Assembly: GCA_949316235.1 (NCBI GenBank)
Contig: OX438748.1
Coordinates: forward strand, 4,095,001-4,159,000
DNA: 64,000 nt
Reading direction: 5' to 3'
From: Oegoconia quadripuncta
Lineage: Eukaryota > Arthropoda > Insecta > Lepidoptera > Autostichidae
Every line of letters begins with the position of its first letter. Positions within the stretch are counted from its first letter, which is position 1. Positions 10,701 through 20,040 of the stretch are shown piece after piece. The notes under the pieces are model-generated. The model made no database searches. It saw nothing but the letters and a program-made list of their open reading frames with translations, and was not told the origin of the DNA. The translations under genes and the position numbers were made by a program.

Positions 10701-12858
10701 AAAATTTCATTTTCAAGGCCAGTCGTAGATGTCTCTGGGTACTTTAGTCATAACAATAAAAATTCTATTGTCTCCATCAGTGTCTGTAAGTAGCTGAAGT
10801 GAATAGAGTAAATTGAAGCTTTTACTTCCAAAGTTTTAATAGTTTATTCTTCATAGCTGAATAAAATTTAAAGAAACAATTTAATTTGTGTTTTGTTTAC
10901 TAGGTTGGTAATTGCTAATAAATATGTTTTATTCGCTTTATTCGTCTATGTTGTGGAGTTTGCAGCCACTTGAAATTTATTTAGCTACCAAAAACGAAAG
11001 CGTAGCTTGACACATGCTTACCTTGAGCAGTTCCATAGCTCTCTTCTCATACTGGGCATGACCAACGACCTCCCTCACTATATCACGTATGAACTTTAAG
11101 TGTTTGGTTTGCACCTGAAATTCAAAACAATAACCGTGTCACTGAAATGTGCTACATTACAATAAGGATGCGTTTTTCGTAAAAAGAACAAGTGAATTCC
11201 TTCATCAGTAACCTTGCATTTGCAAGGTCCTGGCAGGAGAAATACGTAGGCAAATTGTAGATTAGTGTTCAACTGTTAAACATCAGTGTTTTCAAGCCCG
11301 TAAGCTTGGCTTAATGACTATCTTCACCTTTGTCTCTTTCTTAAGAGACAAACACTCTGGTTTGACTAGAAACACAAATGAATTAAAATGAACAAGTGTT
11401 TCTATCAAAAGTCTGAAGATGTGAAATGCTGCTCTTCCAGATTTCTTTATGCTGTGGTTGAAATGGATTTTTTACTAGTGAAAACTCCACTAACCCTTTA
11501 GTGATTTGTTTAAATGTACCCCAAAATGGGTTTTTTGCTAGTGAAAACTCCACTAACCCTTTAGTGATTTCAAGGCATTTTTCAAGAATTTGATCATCAA
11601 CTCGCTAAGAAGGCATTTTGAATAACTTTTTTCCTTAGATTATTGGAGAACCTAAATCGAGTATGTTTAGCACTTTCCTTATAAATAGTTTGAGGTTTCC
11701 AATTTAAAATTGTTATGATTGTAATTAGGATAGCTGATTAACCTTTAGGCGGACACCGATCGGTGTTCAAAAAACTTTTATACTGACAACACTCGTGGAC
11801 ACCGATCGGTGCTAACGGACACCAGACTTTCAACTCTCAATTGTAATGATTATAGAGTTCCAATTCCTTTGGACTGTGTTTGAACTTGTTCTTGTTGTCT
11901 TTGGGTAAGAGTATAGGCATAGAATTCCAACTACTGTTTTTTATTAGAACAGGCTTAGGAACCTGCCATAGAGCTTCCAATTCTCATAACAATTTATTGA
12001 ATTACCCGTTTTTTAAGAACAATATGAAATAAATCTGTACTTTCCGTAAAAATACCAATATATATCGTGGATAGGTATACCTACATATTACAACTCGTAA
12101 CATTTTTCTGATTTTTTGTATTATAGCTGTAGTAGTGTTCATTCATTATATCCATAGATAATATATTCCCGTAGCTATTGCTTTTCACAGATTACAAATA
12201 CACCCAGTAGAAGAGTATCTATAAACGTTTTGAACACCGCAGGTATTTTCGAAAATTTGACAGGCGCGTCGAGATACTTGACCCGCAGAGTTTTTGCATG
12301 GGAACGGAGGACAGAGAGGTTAATGTGTAAAACTGTAAATTAAGATTTGGGCAATCAATTGAATGTTTCCTCTTCAAGAAACTTTGGTGCTTTCTTCTTT
12401 CTCAGTTTAGGGTCATATTGTGTTGATAAGGGGTCTAAATTTTTTAGTAATACCTAACACTTTTGTATGGATACAAAAACTTTTTTAGCTCAATGTACCC
12501 TTAATCATTGGCGTTCAGCAACAAGAAATGTTTTGCTGCCACCATACCATGCCAACAAATGTTTTGCTGTCGCAGTGCAGCCGTCGGGGTTCAAACTACT
12601 TTTATGATCATCATCATTACTGCTCAGTCCAATAGTAGAGTTAAGTGGATTGTGGGCAACACACAAATAAGTTTAAGCCTGTGGTATAAGTAGAAACATA
12701 ACCTAAAAAAGTAATATTATTATTGTAATACTTACGCCCTTCAATCTAGAGGGTCTGACTTTCAGTGTTTTGTCAGAACTGCCTTTCTTTCCTACTGGGA
12801 TCTTTGTTGTTTTATGGCCTTTTCGCAGGCCAACTGCAATTTCGAACCGAGGAGCCAT
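7793..12858 (-). CDS. RpL36: 60S ribosomal protein L36 (eL36), complete coding region
   Basis: Structural protein of the large cytoplasmic ribosomal subunit. Three coding exons on the minus strand: 12858-12736 (41 codons, [20 protein letters not shown]...), 11114-11022 (31 codons, [20 protein letters not shown]...) and 7933-7793 (46 codons plus [23 protein letters not shown]...). Junctions are GT-AG, all in phase 0: donors read GTAAG, acceptors TTTGAATTTCAG-like and TTGTCCAG. The joined product is 118 residues, the expected size, very basic, and ends in a short poly-His run (AQAHHHH). An acceptor (TTTTCAG) lies one base before the ATG, so a non-coding first exon exists upstream; I could not place it. 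Introns are 1.6 and 3.1 kb and carry repeats. Divergent neighbour: the BUD22/SRFBP1-like gene. Confidence 0.96.
7984..8057 (+). repeat. SINE family A, tail fragment in RpL36 intron 2
   Basis: Reads 'caccttcggcctcatcttcacttaacat', then 'gtgattgaggtcaagtgc', ending in a short A run. It is antisense to the gene and only 50 bp from exon 3. Confidence 0.75.
8944..9190 (-). repeat. SINE family A, diverged copy (RpL36 intron 2)
   Basis: Runs from 'gcacttgacctcaatcacacctgatgtt' to 'ggggatcgaaccggcgac'. The tRNA-like head is eroded and the body has many substitutions, so this is an old copy. Confidence 0.8.
9191..9934. other. RpL36 intron 2 filler
   Basis: AT-rich intronic DNA with no recognisable repeat or RNA gene. 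Confidence 0.3.
9935..10075. mobile_element. Hairpin MITE in RpL36 intron 2
   Basis: ACCGCCTAACTCA (9937-9949) pairs with TGAGTTAGGCGGT (10062-10074). Inner segments (…ACTGTCCATCTTTGTC and GACAAGGACGGACAGT…) continue the imperfect inverted repeat, making a fold-back element of about 140 bp. Confidence 0.6.
10440..10720 (-). repeat. 5S-rRNA-derived SINE, 3' body fragment
   Basis: 'taggccaccgacttggctta' and 'cttcaattaaaaacaaccgg' are the reverse complement of the body of the 5S-type SINE at 59.58-59.70 kb. The 5S-like head is missing. The left part (10449-10490, 'cacgtcctcactgttggggc') recurs at 47535 and, diverged, at 14420. Confidence 0.55.
11461..11570. repeat. Tandem duplication, 47-bp unit, 63-bp period
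   Basis: 11461-11507 and 11524-11570 share 'tagtgaaaactccactaacc' and flanks with two or three mismatches. It lies in RpL36 intron 1. Confidence 0.8.
11747..11817. repeat. Two copies of palindromic box GGACACCGATCGGTG
   Basis: Copies at 11751-11765 and 11797-11811, each centred on the perfect 12-bp palindrome CACCGATCGGTG, 46 bp apart, with a third partial GGACACC at 11817. TTAA lies just upstream. In RpL36 intron 1. Confidence 0.7.
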
Positions 12859-13077
12859 TCTGAAAACATAAACTTAAAATGTGAGGGACGAAAATATCTA
12901 TTACAAAATGAAGATGAATTTAAAAAAAGATTGAACAGCGTGAAAAAAACAAGGAATTAGAATGGATTAACATGATAAAACTAAATAAAAATATTAGAAA
13001 TCTCTACATACATTTCGGATTGACAGGTCCGACCAACCAAAGAGAATGTTTAGACTGTTTTTATAATGAATTGTTTT

Positions 13078-13252
13078 TTTTTTTTTTTCATTTTATTCTC
13101 TCCTCACGGAGAAGGCAAAGGGATCTTGGCCCATATGGCCATATCTTATTTCTTCAGTATAAGTCAGTCTCAGTCAAAACAAGTAATTCGTCATATACTT
13201 GGCGTGTACAGAGTCTAGTCACGGTCAAGTCAATAGTCATTCTTTAATAAAG
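13078..13252 (-). mobile_element. Retroposed transcript family, 5'-truncated copy with poly(A)
   Basis: Poly-T (13076-13089) is followed by the reverse complement of the 3' half of the 53.24-kb copy: 'ggagaaggcaaagggatc', 'cttatttcttcagtataagt', 'gtctagtcacggtcaag'. It stops at the 'ccactttactgaagaatgac' part, so it is 5'-truncated with an A tail, as expected of LINE-driven retroposition. Confidence 0.7.
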
Positions 13253-13507
13253 TGGTGTATGCTACGTCCAGCACCGTGACCTACCTGGCCGTGCTGGAGA
13301 GCTATATATGACGCTTTCTTTCGTTCACATGCCCTTCATTTTCGTCCTCCAATGACGACGAGGCTATATGGGCAGAGATACTTTTGACTTCCAACATTTT
13401 AATGAAATAAAAAAAAATCTGCACGGAAAAAAAAACTAAAAAGATATGGCTGGAAAACCCGGGCCAAAACCAGATAAAAAACCTTACGTCCACTTGTCTT
13501 TGACAAA

Positions 13508-14046
13508 GGCTTTTTGGCGGGAACTCGGTGAGTGAAGTTGCATTTTTCTTTATAATTCTTATAATTTGTGCATTCTAACTTTTGAATCTTAATAATGGCA
13601 GAATATTGTGCAGCAAACGTTAGTGATGGTGTACAAGTGAAGGGAAGTGTCATCATTTAAGAAAAATAGTGATAAACATGATGTCAATACAAGAAATAAA
13701 TATAAACTTGTAGGTCACATAAGCCGCTTCCGCAAAGTCAGTAAAACAATAATGGATTATTTAGGTACACAATGGGTCACGCCCCCATGACCCACATTTG
13801 TGAAGTGCGTAACGGAGCTTTCGGGTTCCCACAAGAAGCCGCCAAAATCTTTTGTAAAGAATTCTGCCACTTTACTGAAGAATGACTTGACCGTGACTAG
13901 ACTCTGTATACGCCAAGTATACGACTAATTACTTGTTTTGTCTGAGACTGACTTACAAACTGAAGAAATAAGAGAAATAAGATATGGCTGTTATGGGCTA
14001 GATCCCTTTGCCTTCTCCTGGACGAGAAAAAAAAAACAAAAAAAAA
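13508..14046 (+). mobile_element. Retroposed transcript family, copy with internal insert and A tail
   Basis: Starts 'ggctttttggcgggaactcg' as the other copies do, and ends with the family 3' end 'ccctttgccttctcc' and two runs of A. It holds the short frame MAEYCAANVSDGVQVKGSV (ATG at 13594). Compared with the 53.24-kb copy, about 155 bp are inserted (13652-13805), largely a jockey-like LINE 3' fragment. It lies between RpL36 and the BUD22-like gene, about 240 bp from the latter's ATG. Confidence 0.75.
13652..13740 (+). repeat. Jockey-like LINE fragment inside the retroposed copy
   Basis: 'catcatttaagaaaaatagtgataaacatg' and 'gtcacataagccgcttccgc' match 23628-23715 and 34970-35055. Confidence 0.75.
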
Positions 14047-14282
14047 AACAAATTGTCAAAATTCGAAGAACTGTCAAAAAAACTTAAAAGAATTTTAGAA
14101 TATTTGTTTGTCTCGTGCAAGCAATAGCAAGTGATTATTGTAGTAATGTGAAGGTGAAGACATTGTGCGGCGTGTGCTACTTGTGCAAGAGATTTCATCA
14201 CCATTTTAGTATACATCATCTGCATTCTCAAAAACATCAACATAACCTTACTTTTATTTTAAAACCTTCATCAAATTGAACC
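14047..14282. promoter_or_regulatory. Putative shared upstream region of RpL36 and the BUD22-like gene
   Basis: This is the only non-repeat stretch directly 5' of the BUD22/SRFBP1-like ATG, and the RpL36 5' end must lie somewhere between 12.86 kb and here. No clear TATA box or polypyrimidine TOP start could be fixed. The call is inferred from gene orientation only. Confidence 0.3.
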
Positions 14283-16204
14283 ATGGAAATTGGAGCAGTA
14301 AAACAAGCGTTTAATAATGAGGTAAGGCGTACATTTAACTATTTTAACGAATGACGAGTGTAGTCGTTATACATGGTAGCAATTAAAGAAAGGTTTATTT
14401 TTTGATATCTAAATCTTACGTCCCAACTGTTGGAGCGCAGGCTGCTCTCATTTACGTCGTGATTATATTATCTTTGGCTCTCACTGCTAGTGCGTTCTTG
14501 GTCAGTGTCGATAAAGGTGCGCAAAAAAGAACACTGCAGATTTTTATTTAATATTATTATTTATCATATTGTGTTTACATTTCAGCTAATATTACTCAAA
14601 AAGAATTTAAATCAAGCCAAAGTCCAAGTTATTCATAAGCTCACGAGGAAAGCCAAGACATTTACCGAGAAAAAAGCACCGGAGCAACTAAAAGATAAAC
14701 TTAAGAGGAAAGCAGAATTTGCTGTCAAAGAAGTGTTGATAATAAAGGTAGATATGCATAGTATGGTACATACAGAAATTCTTAATTCTTATTTAGAATT
14801 TGAGCTAGACCCCATAACAAAAATGATCTAAAACTGACAACATTACTGATTGCACTCCCTTGTCTTTTTTTGGCTCTTGTGCATATTTCATATAATAAAA
14901 TGAATCAAAATTAATTTAAATGAAATAATTTAATTCCACACAAAGTATCACAATTTCAGATCTGCATCTGCGCTTTGGGTACGAAACCCTAAAAATATTT
15001 AGGTTTATAGGTTAGTATTATCTTATTTAGGTATAAAAATAAATTTATCATATACAAACATTAAAACTTTTTACAGAAAATTAAAGCAAAGGATATAGGA
15101 CAATTCATAGTCACACACAGAGGACAGCTTCAAGAATATTTAAACAGGCCTCAAGTGGACCATGACAAGGCTTGTGCTAGGCTATTGTTGCATAAAGTAT
15201 TACAGGATAAGTACAAGTTTATAAGAAGTAGATATGCAGATATACCTATAAAAGATTTGTTTATGTCCAGACAAGAAAGAAGAAAACTTAAGAAGGAAGC
15301 AAGAGACAAACAGAATAACAAGAAGAAAGGGAAAGATGTACAAAAACTGAGCAATCCTGCAGGAGAGTGGGACATAGAAGATGTTAAAGTGGGTGAAGCT
15401 AGTGAAGAATTGAGTGACAATAAAAAGATTTTGTCTGATGAAGAAACTGAAGAAGGGAGTTCGGAACCAGAAAGTGAACAGAACTCTGATGAAAATTCTG
15501 AAATACAGGAAGGTAGTGACAAAGATTCAGTAAATGGAGCAAATAGTGATGATGAAAATGGCAAAGATGATATTAGCAAAAATGTAACACTTAAACCAGT
15601 GGAAAGAGTACAATTGATTGTAGCAGATGTAAAACCATGTAAAACGAATAAAATAGAAAGTAAAGTAAAATTTGTTAAGATAGAAAAGAAACAAAAAGAT
15701 AATAAGAATAAAAATTTTAATGAGAAAATACTATTAAGAAAATTTAAGAAGAATATGAATGATGGACCTATTCATGACAATAAAGTGGTAGATACTTTCT
15801 TTATAACTTCAAATGGTGAAAATTATATGTCAGTTGCTGAACCAAGACAACCAGATGAAGTAAAAGAGGTCCACAATCAAGGAAATAGGAAATTAAGAAG
15901 AGCAATTATGTTTGGCCATGCCCCTAAAAGTAAACCAAGACGAAGTTACTTTGACACTGGCAATGACAGATTTAATAAACCAAATGATTTTGGTAACAGA
16001 CCTAATAACAATGTCGATAAACAAAATGTTTTCCAGAAAAACAAATATAATAATAATGATGCCAGGAATTTCAAAGAAAGTGCTTCTCTTAAAAGTAAAG
16101 ACGAATCAAAGCCAGAAAAATTGCATCCTTCATGGGAAGCTAAGAAAAAACAGTCTGGTATATTACCATATCAAGGTAAAAAGATTGTTTTTGATGAAAA
16201 CTAA
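14283..16204 (+). CDS. SRFBP1: BUD22 / serum response factor-binding protein 1 family protein
   Basis: Three coding exons: 14283-14321 (MEIGAVKQAFNNE), 14586-14747 (54 codons) and 15077-16204 (375 codons plus TAA), giving 442 residues. Donors GTAAGG and GTAGAT, acceptors TTTCAG and TTACAG, all phase 0. The start ATG is in 'aaccATGG', a good initiation context. Residues 14-67 form a charged helical N-terminus (KAKTFTEKKAPEQLKDKLKR). An acidic, serine-rich stretch lies near residues 187-232. Lysine-rich linkers follow, then LRRAIMFGHAPKSKPRR (about 340-357) and the terminal LHPSWEAKKKQ...GKKIVFDEN. That ending is the hallmark of the BUD22/SRFBP1 family, whose yeast member acts in 18S rRNA maturation; vertebrate SRFBP1 binds SRF. 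A nucleolar role is inferred. The symbol is by family, not proven orthology. Confidence 0.9.
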
Positions 16205-16209
16205 GATAA

Positions 16210-16328
16210 CACTTGGTGGTAGGGCATTTTAAATGTCCACCTGGCTAGCTTCCGGGTCAGTATGCTTCCACCTTCGGCCACGTTGTGATTGTAGTAAAGT
16301 GCTAACCCGTTGAGCATAAAAAAAATAA
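16210..16328 (+). repeat. SINE family A, internally deleted, in the BUD22-like 3' UTR
   Basis: Begins 'ttggtggtagggcattttaaatgtcc' only a few bases after the stop codon, jumps from 'ctggctagct' straight to 'tccgggtcagta', and ends 'gagcataaaaaaaataat'. The transcript must either end in or read through this copy. Confidence 0.85.
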
Positions 16329-16329
16329 T

Positions 16330-16702
16330 AATAATATGATTTAAAAATAATTATCTGTTACAAGAATTGCCATTTAGAAAACTGGTAGTGTATCTTTTCT
16401 AATATTTAATGTTGTAAATGTGATTGTAGATAAACTAAATTACACACTCTTTCAATCCAAGGTGGCATAATTGTTTAATTAAATTACAGGCTATAAATAT
16501 TAAAATACATTAGCTTTTATGCTTTTCGAGTATATTTTGAATTTGTATTGTATCTGAAAATCATCCATTATCCTCCTACGGAAAGCGATGGAATTTGCGC
16601 AATTAATTGATTAGGTGTATTAAAATTGGATTACTTGAAGACTGGAGTATGTAACAGGTATGAAAATTATTAAAACTAAAAAGGAGACAAAGGCCAATTT
16701 AA
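16330..16702. other. Downstream of the BUD22-like gene
   Basis: AT-rich. Contains ATTAAA near 16480 as a weak poly(A) candidate. No gene seen. Confidence 0.3.
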
Positions 16703-17198
16703 GTGTAGGGATCTGGGGACACACCTGCGGAAGGTACTGCGCCGACACTTCGGCGACTGAATTATCGATCGTAGTATTCGGTTGGTATGACGCACCTTTA
16801 CGCAATTACGCGGCGTCTAGTTCAGCGCGTTACGCGACGGACGATGAGTGGCGTCGGCGTCTTCTGTGTCGGTGTGGTCACTAAAAGAGACGAAAGACAC
16901 TTGTACTGAAAGAGAGAGTTTAGTCATTGCTTTGAAAGCGCTCGCTGAACGTTCAATTACGGTTGCCGAACGTGCGTTCGCGTAAGGCGTCGCATGATGT
17001 GTCGCTTGCTATGCAAAATACATTAAAGACGTTTTCGCAGAAACACTCGCTAGACGAAAGGTTCGGGACTACGCTGAACACCGCGTAATTTCGGTTGATG
17101 TGTTATAGGCCTAGACGTCATAGGTAACTTAAAAAAACACTTTCAGCGTATTGAGTCGTATTCTCGGTGCCGTACCTTCTGCAGGTGTGTCGCTACAC
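16703..17198. mobile_element. CpG-rich MITE-like element, ~35-bp imperfect TIRs
   Basis: Left end 'gtgtag...acacacctgcggaaggtact' and right end (reverse complement) 'gtgtagcgacacacctgcag' plus 'aaggtac' match imperfectly; the left arm has about 8 extra bases. The interior (16740-17090) is unusually CpG-rich for this window (many CGCG, GGCGTCG, CGTTCGCG). There is no transposase frame. Confidence 0.55.
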
Positions 17199-17310
17199 TA
17201 ACATACATTATCTTAAACATAAAGGATAGGCTTATGTTCAGTAGTGGACTTTTATAGTCAGTTGATGAATGAAATGAGGACACCACTGGATAGATGCACC
17301 CTTCTACGAC

Positions 17311-17515
17311 GACCGATTGGTGTAGTGGATCACCATCCACTACACCCTGTCAGCGAAACCAAGGGTTGTGGGTTCGAATACCGCGAGGGGTAAATGTTTG
17401 TGTGATAAATACGAACACTTATTCGCGAGTCATGGACTGATACAATGTTTATCCATTTTCTAATTATCTATAGCACAAGGTTTGTTTAGTTTGGGACTAG
17501 ATGAATGGTGATAGT
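17311..17515 (+). repeat. SINE family C (tRNA-like head)
   Basis: Head 'gaccgattggtgtagtgga', B-box-like 'ggttcgaat', body 'atggactgatacaatgttta', 'agcacaaggtttgtttagtt'. The head carries an extra TCACCATCCACTACA, which forms a small palindrome with the preceding TGTAGTGGA. Confidence 0.75.
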
Positions 17516-17642
17516 GTCCGAAATATTTATATTTATTTATATATGAAAATATGTTAGAGTCTAACATATTTTCATATATAAATAAATATAAATATTTCGG
17601 ACATACGTACAAATAGTCTAACAGTTAGACTATTTGTACGTA
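17516..17642. repeat. Two adjacent perfect palindromes
   Basis: 17516-17558 and 17560-17602 are perfect 43-nt inverted repeats around a single G (17559). 17604-17622 and 17624-17642 are perfect 19-nt inverted repeats around a single A (17623). The first left arm is the normal TATT-rich end of the family C SINE, so the tail has been copied in reverse. Confidence 0.95.
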
Positions 17643-17740
17643 ATAATAATACATGTAACTTAAATTAAATAATGTACAAGTTAAATACCCAATAGCTTTC
17701 AGGGCATGTACCAAAACATATAAAAAGTAATGAAAGTTTA

Positions 17741-18145
17741 ACCGCGTCCGTGGCTCAATGTAAACAGCATTGGGTTTACGATTCGGAGGTGGCGGGTTCG
17801 ATCCCCAGCGGGGTACATGTTTAAGTACTCGGTTTGGTTGGTGGTAGGGCATTTAAAATGTCCGCCTGGCTAGCTACCACTATCTTATCTAAGTCTGCCG
17901 CCAAGCAGCAATGTTAATAGCATTGTTGTGTTCCGATTATCAGAGATAAGATAGCCAGTCCCCCAAATGTGTTGGGGTTTCCGGGTCAGTACGCTTCCAC
18001 CTTCGACCTCATCTTCACTTAACATCAGTGTGCGAAGTGTGAGTTTTGTCTCGTTTTTAACTTTACCATCGAAACAAAACTCACACTCCGCCCTCTGGTG
18101 TGATTGAGGTCTAGTACGTACCCGTCGTGCATAAAAAAAAAAGAA
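17741..18145 (+). repeat. SINE family A, full-length, with nested MITE
   Basis: A-box-like 'gtggctcaatgtaaac', B-box-like 'gggttcgatcccc', the complete body, and 'gtgcataaaaaaaaaag' tail. Interrupted at 18029-18097 by a MITE. Confidence 0.9.
18029..18097. mobile_element. 69-bp MITE nested in SINE A
   Basis: Starts 'tgtgcgaagtgtgagttttg' and ends 'aaaactcacactccgccctctg'. The ends are inverted repeats and match both ends of the 196-bp element at 52736-52931. The SINE sequence resumes exactly on either side. Confidence 0.85.
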
Positions 18146-18164
18146 AAAAAGTAAGTCAAACTTC

Positions 18165-18900
18165 AAGCATTGAGCTCGAGCCGCGGAGGCGGTTACTTAC
18201 TTATTAATATGACTGTCGAGCGGAATGAGTGCTACATTTGTCTTTAATTCGAACCCCACATTTCCGTCCAATTCCTGATAATGAGCCTGTATTGATTCTA
18301 ACATTAGCAGACTTGCATGAATTCCAAGCTTTTATCACAGCTGTATAGCTGTCGGTGTACAATGCGACCCTGCGCAACATTCCCCGGCCAGCTTGACGAT
18401 TTATTACCCCAGCGACGCGGCTAAATTGCGAATGCCACCTGCATACGGGTTTCCGGCCACCCTGCGGGCATTTCGCAAATTTCCGTGTAACACGTGGGCT
18501 ACTTAGATCGGTCACTTTGCATCACACCGACAAATTGCTACCGTTTCTAGGTCCGACCATTCGTTCAGCGTTATTGTGGTCTATACATGTCATAAGAATT
18601 AGCTAACAATGTTTTGTACCTCTATGTCGTGGGCATATGGTTGAATTAGCTATTCCATTTAATGCCAAGGTGAATTGTATTATTGCGGACATTTTTAAGA
18701 GCGGTTTGGTTAGGCTGTATTAGGTTGTTACTACTCAGAGTCGTGACCCGGAGAAGAGCATATGCTCGTCTTCTCCCCCCTACCTAGCGAGGTCGAGTGG
18801 TGACACGCAGGCCTCGCGACAAGGTGCGCGTGGTACCTATTCCCACTCGCCTTCTTGACGTAGCTGGACCAGGAGATTCCTTCCTGCTCCATCCCAGCTC
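18165..18900. other. Intergenic, moderately GC-rich
   Basis: Single-copy-looking DNA. A 103-codon minus-strand frame (18515-18204) has no recognisable domain beyond a 'YTDS' word. No gene supported. Confidence 0.35.
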
Positions 18901-18901
18901 A

Positions 18902-19150
18902 AGTCAGCGTCAGTGGCTCAGCGGTTAAGACACAGTCTCCCAATTTAGGAGGTTCGGGTTCGATTCCCAAGCAGGCCATGTACCAATGAGTTTTTGAATT
19001 TAAGAAGTAGAATTAAAATTCAAAGGCATGTGAAGTCCCCAACCCGCATTGGGCCAGAGTGGTGGTCTATGGCCCATACTCCCTCAAATACGAGGGAAGG
19101 CCTATGACCTCGCAGTGGGATGTTTACGGGCTGATGATGACCAGACTATA
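18902..19150 (+). repeat. SINE family D (tRNA-derived)
   Basis: Head 'gtcagtggctcagcggttaa' (A-box-like), 'gggttcgattccc' (B-box-like), then 'gtccccaacccgcattgggc', 'ggcccatactccctc', and end 'gggatgtttacgggctgatga'. Confidence 0.8.
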
Positions 19151-19554
19151 TAGGAGGGCCCGCCGCCGCCGTTGTTCTGGCACTGTGACACGAGTGGAGG
19201 AACACCAAGGGGATTTAGTTGGTAGGTCGGCTGTCAGCCGGAGTCCAACATAACTCGCCCTCCACCCCCGTGGAGGGCAGTATGCATGAGCATTTTCCCT
19301 TGTAAAAAAAAACAAAAGGTTGCTTCTACTCATGAGTACGGAATCGATACTTCGGATTTGATATCGTGTCCCTATTGCAGCCAAGCAACCTTCTTTTTTT
19401 TAAAATGCATTACGTACCTATTCTACTCAGCTCCTCGAGGCAAGTGCTTTATATAGCCTTTAGTACACTATCCTATTTTTAGGAAATCTAATTAGGATAT
19501 AGGAAGGTGTATTGTATACATATAATCGAAGTTAGATCAGTTAGATTCCGATTA

Positions 19555-19670
19555 CATCCTAAATGAAGAGACTAATTCGGCATACATTGCTGGGAGGCTT
19601 GGTTCTCTTAATGTAAATAGCCTTACTTCAACCAGCAATGTATACCGAATTAGTCTTTGCATTTAGGATG
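19555..19670. mobile_element. 116-bp hairpin MITE with ~39-bp TIRs
   Basis: 'catcctaaatgaagagacta' plus 'attcggcatacattgctgg' at the left is mirrored by 'ccagcaatgtataccgaatt' plus 'agtctttgcatttaggatg' at the right, with three mismatches. Confidence 0.8.
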
Positions 19671-19714
19671 GTGAAATAAGCGCTTCCAAACTTCAAATTT
19701 CCTAAAAATTTACA

Positions 19715-19790
19715 CTTCGCTGGATTCGAACCCGCAACCGTTGGTTTCGTTAGCAGGGTCACTACACTACACCGATCGGTCGTCATAATA
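19715..19790 (-). repeat. SINE family C, head fragment
   Basis: Reverse complement of the family C tRNA-like head: 'ggattcgaacccgcaaccg' and 'actacaccgatcggtcgtc'. Confidence 0.7.
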
Positions 19791-20040
19791 ATTACTTATT
19801 ATGCTATCTTTACTCGTAATGAGTTTGGTGTTTGCCCTAAATCAGCTGGCATTAAGCGACTGCTCATTTACAATATTGAATCATGTTCACCTAAAAACCT
19901 CAAGATAATTGTAGCTATTCCTGGAAATTTGCGACGTTAGCTAGTTTCTAAAACAAATTTAAAAAAGGAAGTACTATGTTCGACTGTATGTAGGTATATA
20001 TATATTATTATTATTTATTTATTTATTTACCGCCTTCAAG

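Noticed and set aside
12510..12620. C/D-box snoRNA in RpL36 intron 1 (ATGATGA ... CTGA about 90 nt apart on the minus strand)
   Set aside because: No terminal stem and no credible antisense element; TGATGA and CTGA are frequent by chance.
13265..13310. Histone H2A-like peptide (…TYLAVLESY)
   Set aside because: Only about 10 residues, followed at once by a stop, with no flanking histone sequence.
15151..15579. 142-codon minus frame opposite the BUD22-like exon
   Set aside because: Ser/Leu-rich shadow of the acidic coding region on the other strand.
18204..18515. 103-codon minus frame with 'YTDS', as in RNase H
   Set aside because: The remaining RNase H residues and spacing are absent; likely chance in GC-richer DNA.
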